In this document: positions 16,416-23,501 of the stretch, in pieces
Layout: each line of letters begins with the position of its first letter
Position numbering within the stretch: the stretch's first letter is position 1
DNA from: an uncultured Eggerthellaceae bacterium
Lineage (GTDB): Bacteria; Actinomycetota; Coriobacteriia; Coriobacteriales; Eggerthellaceae
Direction: 5' to 3'
NCBI GenBank assembly: GCA_910580205.1
Contig: CAJTVP010000024.1
Location: 1 to 28,971 of the forward strand
DNA length: 28,971 bases
Made by a program: the position numbers and the translations under genes
The notes under the pieces: generated by a model
What the model saw: the letters and a program-made list of their open reading frames with translations, nothing else
What the model was told of the DNA's origin: nothing
Databases searched by the model: none

Positions 16416-18591
16416 CGTCTGGCTCATCTTCCAAGACGAGGTGCGACGCGTCTTCCTGAACGTGGTGTCCGTCATCATCGCCATCGGGCTGGTGGCCATG
16501 CCGTCCATCTTCGCCTGGTACAACATCATCGCGTGCTGGGATGTGTTCGACAACACGGGCCATCTCACGGTGGCGGTGGCGAACGCGGATGAAGGCTACC
16601 AATCGGACCTGATACCCATCCGCGTGAACATCGGCGATCAGGTGGTATCCGCCCTGCGCGCCAACTCGCAGATCGGATGGGAGTTCACGAGTGAAGAGGA
16701 TGCGGTGGACGGCGCGCGGGCCGGGCGGTATTACGCGGCCGTGGTCATCCCGAAGGAGTTCTCGCGCGACATGCTCACGTTCTACATGGACGACGCGCAG
16801 CATGCGAAGCTCATCTATTACAGCAACGAGAAGAAGAGCGCCATCGCGCCGAAGATCACGGACACGGGCGCGGACACGGTGTCCTACGAGGTGAATCAGG
16901 TGTTCGCCAAGACCATCTCCGAGGTGGCGCTCTCCATCGCTGAATCGCTGTCGCATTACTTGGAGGACGCGGACGCCCAGGGGCAGATGGAGCAGCTGGC
17001 GCGCCATATGGCGGAAGTGGCTGGGGAGATGCGCTCCACCGCTTCGGTGCTCACGCTCTACGGCACGCTGGCTGACACCTCCCAGGGGCTGATCTCCTCG
17101 ACGAAGGATCTGGCGAAGGCCAGCTCTGCGCGGATGCGGGGTCTGGCTGAGGAGGCGTCTCAGGGAACGGAGGCGCTCGGACCCCTGGCAGAGGAGCTGC
17201 GCGGGCTGTCTTCGCAGATACGGGAGGCGCTGCAAGCCAGCGCGGGGGATCTGACAGATGTGGCGGCCAGCGTTGATGCGGCTTTGGATGATGCGTCCGC
17301 CTTGTCCCAGGATGGAGCGGCCTCTTTGCGCGCAGAGGCGGATGGGCTCGCAGCCAAAGCGGCGGCATGCACGGCCTTGGCCGACCAGCTGCGCGCTCTT
17401 CTGCCCAGCGTGGATCCGCAGTATCAGCCGATGGTCCAGCAAGCGGAAGACGCGCTCCGCTATCAGGCGGAGGCGTTCTCCCAGATGGAGGACAGCTTGC
17501 GCTCGGCAGCGGTCAAGCTTGAGCAGGGAGATGCGGATATCCAGGCCGAGCGGGATGAGGTGCGCCAGCTGATCGCTCAAGCGCAGGAGGATCTGGCGGC
17601 CGCGCGGGAGGCGTTCGAGCAGATGCAGCCGGCGTTGGATGAGCTGGCGGAGAAAGCGGCCACGTTGGCTTCGGGGCTTTCCGCTTCGCTTTCGGCATTG
17701 GCGGGAGCGGATGCGGGCTTGGGAGACGCGGCGGACAAGGCCGAAGGGGTGCTCGCGGACGCTTCAGGAGCGGTGGGGGAGACAGCGCAGAGATTGGAAG
17801 AGGCTGCGGCGCAGGTGGAAGCCGTCTCGGATGACATCCTCGTGGCAGTGGCCACGGGAGATTCGGAAGCGCTCAAGCGCATCCTTACCTCGGATGTGTC
17901 CGTGTATGCCAGCGCTCTGTCAGCGCCAGTGGGCCTTGAGCGCATCGCCGTGTATCCGGCGGAGAACTTCGGCTCCCAGATGGCACCACTCTATACCACG
18001 TTGGCGCTGTTCATCGGGTCGCTTCTGATCCTGGTGGTCCTGCGGCCGGTGCCCTGCAAAGACACCTTGGCGCTTCTGCACGGGCCGAAGCCGCGTCAGA
18101 TATTCCTGGGACATTTCGCCATCATGGCGCTCATCTCCCTTGCCCAGACCACGCTGGCCGCTCTGGGCAACATGTTCTTCTTGCAGGTCCAGGTGATGCA
18201 TCCGTTCCTGTATCTGCTGATCTTCTGGGCGGCGGGCCTGGTGTTCACGTTCCTCATCTACGCGCTGGTGGTGTCCTTCGCGAATCTGGGGAAAGCCATC
18301 GCCGTGCTCATGCTCATCATCCAGGTGACGGGCTGCGGCGGCTCATTCCCGCTTCAGATCCTGCCGCCCTTCGTGCAGTTCTTGAGCCCGTACCTGCCCG
18401 CCACCTACGTGGTGAACGCCATGCGCGAGGCCATGATGGGGACCTACGACGGCGTGTTCTGGCAACAGCTGGGCGGATTGTTGCTGTTCCTGATCCCAGC
18501 GGCGCTGCTGGGGCTGGCGTTGCGCAAGCCGCTGGAGAAGCTCATGCATTGGTACCTTCGCCAGGTGGATAAGTCTGAGCTGATGGCGTGA
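16408..18591 (+). CDS. YhgE/Pip-family membrane protein (second of tandem pair)
   Basis: A 727-residue homologue of the preceding gene. It has one N-terminal helix (about 17-35), then 'PSIFAWYNIIACWDVFDNTG' and 'VAVANAD', which align directly with the first protein. A coiled-coil Ala-rich region (about 180-500) and five or so closing helices (525-707) follow. It lacks the two extra C-terminal helices and Gly/Ser tail of its partner. It starts with GTG inside the last codons of the first gene (8-bp overlap), with GAGGGGG upstream, so translation is probably coupled and equal amounts of both are expected. I infer a heteromeric complex. Transport or cell-surface roles are open. Confidence 0.85.
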   Translation: MRNVWLIFQDEVRRVFLNVVSVIIAIGLVAMPSIFAWYNIIACWDVFDNTGHLTVAVANADEGYQSDLIPIRVNIGDQVVSALRANSQIGWEFTSEEDAVDGARAGRYYAAVVIPKEFSRDMLTFYMDDAQHAKLIYYSNEKKSAIAPKITDTGADTVSYEVNQVFAKTISEVALSIAESLSHYLEDADAQGQMEQLARHMAEVAGEMRSTASVLTLYGTLADTSQGLISSTKDLAKASSARMRGLAEEASQGTEALGPLAEELRGLSSQIREALQASAGDLTDVAASVDAALDDASALSQDGAASLRAEADGLAAKAAACTALADQLRALLPSVDPQYQPMVQQAEDALRYQAEAFSQMEDSLRSAAVKLEQGDADIQAERDEVRQLIAQAQEDLAAAREAFEQMQPALDELAEKAATLASGLSASLSALAGADAGLGDAADKAEGVLADASGAVGETAQRLEEAAAQVEAVSDDILVAVATGDSEALKRILTSDVSVYASALSAPVGLERIAVYPAENFGSQMAPLYTTLALFIGSLLILVVLRPVPCKDTLALLHGPKPRQIFLGHFAIMALISLAQTTLAALGNMFFLQVQVMHPFLYLLIFWAAGLVFTFLIYALVVSFANLGKAIAVLMLIIQVTGCGGSFPLQILPPFVQFLSPYLPATYVVNAMREAMMGTYDGVFWQQLGGLLLFLIPAALLGLALRKPLEKLMHWYLRQVDKSELMA

Positions 18592-18598
18592 TGTTTTG

Positions 18599-18626
18599 TT
18601 ACGCGGCCGCTGCGCGGACCGCGTAA
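18599..18626. repeat. GC-rich hairpin after the second YhgE/Pip gene
   Basis: TTACGCGG (18599-18606) pairs with CCGCGTAA (18619-18626), and inside it CCGC pairs with GCGG. The result is a 12-bp stem with one unpaired base. It starts 8 bp past the stop codon. There is no T-run; it may act as a terminator or belong to the repeat. Confidence 0.45.
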
Positions 18627-18743
18627 TGAATTGACGCTGCGGCTTCGCCTGTCTGCATCTCTTACATATATGCGGCTGCGCCGCGATCATGCGCGCCGGT
18701 TGATCTTTTCGTTCTGCATCCGCACGGCGGCGCCAAACCATAG

Positions 18744-18761
18744 GCGCGGCTGCCGCCGCGC
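18744..18761. repeat. Secondary hairpin of repeat copy B
   Basis: GCGCGGC (18744-18750) and GCCGCGC (18755-18761) form a 7-bp stem around TGCC. The same stem with loop TTCC is at 28773-28790 in copy C. Confidence 0.55.
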
Positions 18762-18812
18762 AGGGACGGAGGCTTCTCCTGTTCTGGAACATGGGCATGA
18801 CGGCGGATGCGC

Positions 18813-18846
18813 CCTGATAGGACTAGCTGCGCTTCGCTTGCGTCGC
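18813..18846 (+). repeat. 34-bp nested unit, first copy
   Basis: The unit begins CCTGATAGGACTAGCTGCGC. It is 33 of 34 identical to 18942-18975. In copies A and C the flanking GATGCGC and following AG.C. sequence are directly joined, so this unit appears to be an insertion. Confidence 0.7.
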
Positions 18847-18880
18847 AGGACGCTTTTTCTGTTCGCAAGGTTGACCATTG

Positions 18881-18895
18881 GCGCCCAATGGGCGC
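18881..18895 (+). repeat. Core hairpin of repeat copy B
   Basis: GCGCCC-AAT-GGGCGC forms a perfect 6-bp stem between GACCATTG and GCTAC. Confidence 0.65.
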
Positions 18896-18941
18896 GCTAC
18901 AGGGCTTCTCTTGGATTAAAAACAAACCGGGTCTGTAGCGT

Positions 18942-18975
18942 CCTGATAGGACTAGCTGCGCTTCGCTCGCGTCGC
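18942..18975 (+). repeat. 34-bp nested unit, second copy
   Basis: Nearly identical to 18813-18846 (one T to C change). It interrupts a second point of the repeat: in copy A, GTAGCG runs on within two bases to GGCATTGCC, whereas here the 34-bp unit lies between GTAGCG(T) and GGCATCGCC. Confidence 0.7.
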
Positions 18976-19097
18976 GGCATCGCCCGCCAATGAGGGTCAA
19001 ACGCGTCCGGGTGCTGGGTATGCGCATCCGCCGCTCGGAAGAGAATCCAGATCGGAGCAACCTTCGCACCACTTGGATCAACTCTGCGGGTGCCTCG

Positions 19098-19871
19098 TTA
19101 CGAACGAACCGCCTGGATCAGGAACTCGGTCGCGCCTTCGCCGGCGGCGGAATCGTAATACTCCACGAATCGCGGGTCCGCCAAGTATCCCTGCACCAGG
19201 CCAAGATAGGCCTCGCGCGCATATCCGGATCCCCAGTGGATGCTGATCCACTTCTCGTGCATCCGCGCCAGCTCCTGAGCCTCTTCGCTCTTCGGATCAT
19301 GGGTGGCCATGGCGATGCGCAACTGCACCTTGATGGCCTCCTCCAAAAGCTCCTTCGCGTCCCACTCATCCTTCGTGAGCGCCATCATGCGGGCGTTCGC
19401 CTCGTCGATGGTCGCATCTCCGTAGCGCTCTCGCGCCTCCTGCCCGTAGGTCTTCTCGAAATCCGCCAGGCCCTGCTCTTTCAGGGCTTCGAAAGCGTCT
19501 TTGACATCCATGGGTTCTATCCTTTCGATGGTTTCCAGGGCGGTCAGCGTACGGCTGATCGCCAGGTTCAGTGATCCTTCTTGCGCGCGCAGGGTTTCAA
19601 GGTGGTCCCGCAGGACGGCCAGGACATCAGCGCGTGGGGCGCTCATCACGCGTCGGATGGTGTTCAGCGGCAGTCCGCACTGCTTCATGGCCTGGATCTG
19701 AGCGAGCTGCTTCGCATCCGCGAAGCTGTAGGCGCGGTACCCATTCTCCGATCGCGCGGGCGTCAGCAATCCGATGCTCTCGTAATGGCGAAGCGTTCGC
19801 GTGCTTATCCTGGCGGCCTTCGCCAGCTCTCCGATGCTGAAACATCCTTCAGTCTCCGGTGCTCTGTCCAC
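19098..19871 (-). CDS. MerR-family regulator with TipAS-type ligand domain
   Basis: A 257-residue regulator. A MerR winged-helix domain occupies about 10-80: 'FSIGELAKAARISTRTLRHYESIGLL', then the 'RSENGYRAY' wing and 'KQCGLPLNTIRRVM'. A dimerisation coiled coil leads to a C-terminal TipAS domain (about 135-257) with 'DEWDAKELLEEAI' and the closing 'YLADPRFVEYYD' pattern. TipAS proteins trap thiopeptide-like or other bulky ligands and activate multidrug or self promoters. The start is the GTG at 19871, because AGGAGG lies 8 nt upstream; the longer TTG form from 19922 would begin inside the promoter. Its promoter has the long 19-bp spacer typical of MerR targets, so self-regulation is likely. 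Confidence 0.85.
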   Translation of the reverse strand: MDRAPETEGCFSIGELAKAARISTRTLRHYESIGLLTPARSENGYRAYSFADAKQLAQIQAMKQCGLPLNTIRRVMSAPRADVLAVLRDHLETLRAQEGSLNLAISRTLTALETIERIEPMDVKDAFEALKEQGLADFEKTYGQEARERYGDATIDEANARMMALTKDEWDAKELLEEAIKVQLRIAMATHDPKSEEAQELARMHEKWISIHWGSGYAREAYLGLVQGYLADPRFVEYYDSAAGEGATEFLIQAVRS

Positions 19872-19891
19872 GGTTTCCACCTCCTGAACCG

Positions 19892-19922
19892 ATGATAGGC
19901 CTTGACGCAGCGTGAAGGTCAA
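19892..19922 (-). promoter_or_regulatory. MerR-type promoter with 19-bp spacer and operator dyad
   Basis: On the minus strand, TTGACC (19917-19922) and TATCAT (19892-19897) are separated by exactly 19 bp, the over-long spacing that MerR activators correct. A dyad CCTTGACG-CAG-CGTGAAGG (19900-19918, 7 of 8 paired) covers the spacer. The predicted leader is only about 14 nt and starts at the AGGAGG site. Confidence 0.65.
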
Positions 19923-19945
19923 ACAGCGTCAGCGGTGATCGCGAG

Positions 19946-19951
19946 TACAAT
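19946..19951 (+). promoter_or_regulatory. -10 of the SLC13-like permease (leaderless)
   Basis: TACAAT (19946-19951) is followed 7 nt later by the ATG at 19959, with no ribosome site, so transcription and translation would start together. The MerR operator lies 28 bp upstream and could also affect this promoter. Confidence 0.45.
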
Positions 19952-19958
19952 GCTCTTC

Positions 19959-21440
19959 ATGATTGCAAATGCGACAGGTGGATATGGGCGCAAGGCGGCG
20001 TTTTTCGCGCTGGGGCTGGTCCTGGGGGTGGCCGTTCCCGCGTGCGGATGGGCTTTCGGCTGGTTCGCGCCGCTGAGCCTGGAGGCCGTGATGGCGCTCG
20101 GCGTCCTTTGCTGCTGCATCGTCTGGTGGGTGGCGAGCGTCTTCCCGGAAGCCGTGACGGCGCTCATCATGGTGGTGCTCTTCATCGCCGTCTGCGGCGT
20201 TCCCACGGAAACGGCGCTCTCAGCCTTCGCGTCTTCTACGTGGTGGCTTCTGGTGGCGGCCTTCGCCTTGGGCTTCGGGATGCAGCGCTGCGGCCTCATG
20301 CGGCGCATGGCGAACGCCATCCTGCGGCGCTTCCCGCGCACGTTCTCCATGCAAGCGGCCGGCCTCATGGCGGCGGGCACGCTCATCGGTCCGTTCATTC
20401 CGTCGCTCTCCGCGAAAGCCACCATGCTGGCGCCGCTCACGTTGGGCATCTCGGATTCCATGGGTTACGCGCGCAAGTCGCGCCCGGCCGAAGGGCTCTT
20501 CCTGGCCATGTTCACAGGGCTGCGCAACGTGGGCCCTGCGGTCATCAGCGCCTCGATCATCGGTTATGGCCTGGTGGCCACGCTTCCGGCGGAGGTGGCG
20601 GCGCGGTTCGATATGCTGCACTGGTTTCTGGGGATGCTGCCCTGGTTCATCTTCGTGATGGCGGGATGCTATCTCACCATCGTGGCGCTGTACGCCCCGC
20701 GGAAAACGGCGAACACGGCGAGCGCGGCGGATGCGACGGATGGAGCGGACTCGGCCACGGCCACGGCCGCCCCATCCGCAGAAGCCGTCGGCGAAGGGGA
20801 GGGGCGCACGCCCATGACGGTGGCTGAGAAGCGCATGGCCGTCATCATGGTCTGCTGCATCGGGCTGTGGGTGACCGAGCCGCTTCACGGCATCGGATCG
20901 CACCTGGTGGCGCTTGGGGCCATGGTGGCCATGCTCATCGGCCAGGTGGTTCCGTTGAAGGAGCTGCGAGCGGGGATCGCTTGGGAGTCGCTCATCTTCA
21001 TCGGTTGCGTGCTGGGGCTGGCGAGCGTCTTCGCCAGCTTGGGGATAGACCGCTGGATCGTGGGCGCGTGCGCACCGGCCTTCGAGGCGCTGGCGCAAAG
21101 CCCGTATCTGTTCATCCTGGGGATCTGCGTGGCCACCATCCTGCTGCGCTTCATCATCGTGTCCGAGATGGCCTACATCAACATCTTCATGGCGTTCATG
21201 GTGCCCCTGTCGGTGTCGCTGGGGATCAGCCCCTGGGTGGTGGGCGTGAGCATCTACGCGGTGGTGAATCCGTGGTTCGTGCTGTACCAGAACCCCATCT
21301 ACCTGACGGCGTACTACGCCACTGAGGGGAAGATGGTGCGCCAGTCCGTCATGGCGCGTTACTGCGGGCTCTATCTGGGGATCTGCATCGCGGGCCTCAT
21401 GATCAGCATCCCCTACTGGCAGTTTCTGGGCCTTATCTGA
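19959..21440 (+). CDS. SLC13/DASS-like anion permease
   Basis: A 493-residue protein with about 11-12 hydrophobic helices in two similar halves joined by a long Ala/Thr/Glu-rich soluble loop (about residues 247-285). Family-like patterns are 'FPEAVTALIMVVLFIAVCGV', 'FASSTWWLLVAAFALGFGMQRCGL', 'FLAMFTGLRNVGPAVIS' and 'GIAWESLIFIGCVLGLASVFASLG'. Members of the divalent anion:Na+ symporter family move dicarboxylates, citrate or sulfate. The usual SNT signature is not kept in either half (SAKAT in the first, SEMAY in the second), so substrate and Na+ coupling cannot be assumed. The start at 19959 rests on the leaderless arrangement; 19950 overlaps the -10. The 3' end overlaps the convergent LCP gene by 8 bp. 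Confidence 0.75.
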   Translation: MIANATGGYGRKAAFFALGLVLGVAVPACGWAFGWFAPLSLEAVMALGVLCCCIVWWVASVFPEAVTALIMVVLFIAVCGVPTETALSAFASSTWWLLVAAFALGFGMQRCGLMRRMANAILRRFPRTFSMQAAGLMAAGTLIGPFIPSLSAKATMLAPLTLGISDSMGYARKSRPAEGLFLAMFTGLRNVGPAVISASIIGYGLVATLPAEVAARFDMLHWFLGMLPWFIFVMAGCYLTIVALYAPRKTANTASAADATDGADSATATAAPSAEAVGEGEGRTPMTVAEKRMAVIMVCCIGLWVTEPLHGIGSHLVALGAMVAMLIGQVVPLKELRAGIAWESLIFIGCVLGLASVFASLGIDRWIVGACAPAFEALAQSPYLFILGICVATILLRFIIVSEMAYINIFMAFMVPLSVSLGISPWVVGVSIYAVVNPWFVLYQNPIYLTAYYATEGKMVRQSVMARYCGLYLGICIAGLMISIPYWQFLGLI

Positions 21441-22452
21441 CTTCCCGGTAGAACACTTCGAGCATCATCTCTTGGGCTGCGGCCTCATCGGTGATGAACT
21501 GGCTCATGCGCCCAGGCACGGGTTGGAGCTCGCCAGGGATCGTGAGCATCTCCACGCCATCCGTTCCGCTCGCTCCGTTCGCAGCCACGGAGGCCAGCAG
21601 GAAGGCCAGCTCGTTGGTGGACAGATTCGTCTTCGAGTGCTCCTGCACCACATCCCAAAGCTCCATGAGCGCGGCAGGGTCGCTCTGGGCTTCCGCCAGC
21701 GCCTGAGAGGCGAACGCGCGGGCGAACTGAGCTTGGCGCGCGAGCCTGCCCGCAGCGGAGTAATCATCCCGCTCATCGCGCTGCCATACGTATTCAAGGG
21801 CGCTCTGGCCTTGGAGGGTGACCTCTTGGCCTTGCTTGATGTCCGTTTTGAACACGTCTTCGATGGCGGTGAGCTCCACGCCGCCCAGGGCATCCGCCAG
21901 CGCCCCCACGCCGGACATATCAAGGATGAGATACGCGCTCACGCCCACGCCCAGCATCCGGCTCACGGCGTCGCAACAGAGCGTGCCGCTGTGCCGGTCG
22001 GTGCCGCCATAGCTGTAGGCCAGGCAGAGGTAATCCTCTTGCAGCCCTTCGGATTCACGCGTGACGGGGTCGAACGCTTCTATCTGGGTCTTCGCGTTGC
22101 GGGAAAGGGATATGCAGGTCACGTCTCCCTCCGCGGTGTCGATGCCCATCAAGATCAGCGCGTCCGCCTGCCCGTTGTAGCCCGGTGCTGTGCGCCCAGT
22201 GTCCTGGTCGGTGCCGATGAAGAGCACGGGGACCACGTTCGGGTCGCGCTCGTAGGTCGCTCCCTCCCAGACGACCTGAGAGGAGAGGGAGAGCTCTTGG
22301 TCTTGGCGCTCATCGGCGAAGGTGAGGCTCCAGCGTCCGGAGGAGAAGAACGCGGCTGCCAGGGAAGCCCCTATCAGGAAGAGCCCCAGCGCCGCCAGCA
22401 GAAGCCAGCGCAGAGGTTTCCGGCCACCCGTTCTCTTCGCGCCCGGCGTCAT
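21433..22452 (-). CDS. LytR-CpsA-Psr (LCP) family cell-wall protein
   Basis: A 339-residue protein: a basic N-terminus, one membrane helix (about 14-37), then an extracellular LCP domain. Visible landmarks are 'VLFIGTDQ' (76-83), 'ADALILMGID' (96-105) and 'CISLSRNAKTQI' with R118. 'GVGALADALGGVEL' and a late 'GRLARQAQFARAFASQAL' also fit. LCP enzymes transfer undecaprenyl-linked polymers to peptidoglycan. The usual SIPRDT motif is changed to SLSRNAK, so catalysis may be altered. Its ATG overlaps the sortase stop (ATGA), meaning tight coupling. Together with the sortase this suggests a shared job in wall attachment of the neighbouring surface protein. Confidence 0.85.
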   Translation of the reverse strand: MTPGAKRTGGRKPLRWLLLAALGLFLIGASLAAAFFSSGRWSLTFADERQDQELSLSSQVVWEGATYERDPNVVPVLFIGTDQDTGRTAPGYNGQADALILMGIDTAEGDVTCISLSRNAKTQIEAFDPVTRESEGLQEDYLCLAYSYGGTDRHSGTLCCDAVSRMLGVGVSAYLILDMSGVGALADALGGVELTAIEDVFKTDIKQGQEVTLQGQSALEYVWQRDERDDYSAAGRLARQAQFARAFASQALAEAQSDPAALMELWDVVQEHSKTNLSTNELAFLLASVAANGASGTDGVEMLTIPGELQPVPGRMSQFITDEAAAQEMMLEVFYREVR

Positions 22453-23387
22453 GTGGTCTCCTGCTCGGTCACCAGCTTCGCGGTCACGATGAAGCGGTGC
22501 GCCGGATCAGAGGGGATGGTGCAGGTGGAGAGCTGGATGATCTTGTCCGTCTCCGCGTTGAGGGTGGCGCCTTCCCGCACATAGGCGAAATCCGATTCCG
22601 GATCGAGGATGGAGTCGTAGTAGGCCTGGAGGACATCAACGTTTCCGAACTCGTTGGCGGCCAGGATGAGCGTGTTGTCCGTCTCGGCCACGGAGATGAC
22701 CTCATAGGTGAGGGCCTTCTTCGGGATGTAGATCTGGATCTCCGGGTTCTCGATGAAGAACGCCTCGTCTTCCAGCAGGTGCAGCGGCGTGAACATGATC
22801 TCGGTGTCCGGGAAGGTGTGGCCGTAGATCACGGTCACCGGGTCTTGGAAGGTCTTGGTGTTGTACTTCTGGGTGTAGAGCTCCCCGTACAAGGAATACT
22901 CCCCGTCCATGTCGTGACGGAGGTAGAGATCCTCCGCGCTCTGGACCGGCTCCTGGAAGATGGGCAGGTTGATGCCGGTGGCCGGATAGGCCATCCAAGC
23001 ATAGAGGTCAGGGTATTCCGCGGTGAGGGTGGGGAAGTCGATGGGATTGTCCGGGATGTAGTCCACGTCCCTGGGAGGTTCGGGCATCTGGATGGCGGCG
23101 CGCTTCTCCTCTTCGGCCTTCTGGTCCAGGTACTGCATGTACATGCTGGCGCATCCCCAGACGACCACGGCCAGAAGCGCCACCAGCACCGCGACCAAGA
23201 TGGCGATGGAGCGCTTGCGCTTCTTGTCGCAAGGAGCGTTTTCGGGCTCGTCGGCCTTTCCGCCATCTCCATCTGCTGCAGGCCCTTCATCGGACGGAGC
23301 GGTTTTCGCATGCTTGCCGTGCTTGGCGCGCTTCTCCACATCTTTCGCGCCCGTTTCCGGTGCAGTCTTCTGTTCGTCTTCGCTCAT
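22449..23387 (-). CDS. srtB: Class B-like sortase
   Basis: A 312-residue membrane-anchored transpeptidase. A long charged cytoplasmic N-tail (1-59, Lys/Glu/Asp-rich) is followed by one membrane helix (about 61-79) and the sortase barrel. The catalytic residues are visible: H190 in VIYGHTF, C289 in LSTCT and R298 in HRFIV. The pattern 'YPDLYAWMAYPATGINLPI' and an extra helical segment between strands fit class B. The start at 23387 has GGGAG upstream; starts further up have no ribosome site. It is coupled to the LCP gene (4-bp overlap) and follows the gene of its likely substrate, from which it is separated by a terminator. It has its own possible -10 at 23421-23426. Confidence 0.92.
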   Translation of the reverse strand: MSEDEQKTAPETGAKDVEKRAKHGKHAKTAPSDEGPAADGDGGKADEPENAPCDKKRKRSIAILVAVLVALLAVVVWGCASMYMQYLDQKAEEEKRAAIQMPEPPRDVDYIPDNPIDFPTLTAEYPDLYAWMAYPATGINLPIFQEPVQSAEDLYLRHDMDGEYSLYGELYTQKYNTKTFQDPVTVIYGHTFPDTEIMFTPLHLLEDEAFFIENPEIQIYIPKKALTYEVISVAETDNTLILAANEFGNVDVLQAYYDSILDPESDFAYVREGATLNAETDKIIQLSTCTIPSDPAHRFIVTAKLVTEQETT

Positions 23388-23420
23388 GGGGTTCTCCCGC
23401 GTGTTTCCGTGCATGGTCAG

Positions 23421-23426
23421 ATGATA
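23421..23426 (-). promoter_or_regulatory. Possible -10 (TATCAT) of the sortase-LCP operon
   Basis: TATCAT on the minus strand lies between the upstream terminator and the sortase gene. It predicts a leader of about 27 nt, the same length as several other leaders here. There is no clear -35. Confidence 0.4.
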
Positions 23427-23438
23427 CGGCAAAAGGGT

Positions 23439-23472
23439 AAAAAAGAAGAGCCTGCCGAAGGGAGGCTCTTCT
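23439..23472 (-). terminator. Rho-independent terminator of the surface-protein gene
   Basis: On the minus strand AGAAGAGCCT (23463-23472) pairs perfectly with AGGCTCTTCT (23444-23453) around a 9-nt loop. The last stem base begins a run of six T (23439-23444). It separates the surface protein from the sortase, so the two are likely made at different levels. Confidence 0.85.
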
Positions 23473-23501
23473 CAAGGACGCGCAGTGGAAAAGAAGTCCG
23501 C

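Larger units (their letters stand above)
18599..19075 (+). repeat. Dispersed intergenic repeat, copy B (longest copy)
   Basis: This gene-free 0.5 kb lies between the convergent YhgE and MerR genes. Copy B shares a left block with copy C: GCGCGCCGGT, then a run matching TGCATCCGCA/TGGATCCGCA, GGCGGCGCC, and a GCGCGGC/GCCGCGC hairpin. It shares the core and right block with copy A. Perfect 12-bp inverted arms CGGCGGATGCGC (18801-18812) and GCGCATCCGCCG (19022-19033) enclose the core hairpin. Two 34-bp direct repeats are nested inside. ORFs that cross it are products of the repeat, not genes. Confidence 0.75.

Noticed and set aside
18813..18975. CRISPR-like spacing of two 34-bp repeats
   Set aside because: Only two copies 95 bp apart, and the DNA between them is the dispersed repeat core; no cas genes.
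18662..19081. 139-codon minus ORF with duplicated CDASEAQLVLSG
   Set aside because: The duplication is the 34-bp DNA repeat; the ORF lies wholly inside repeat copy B and has no homologous domain.
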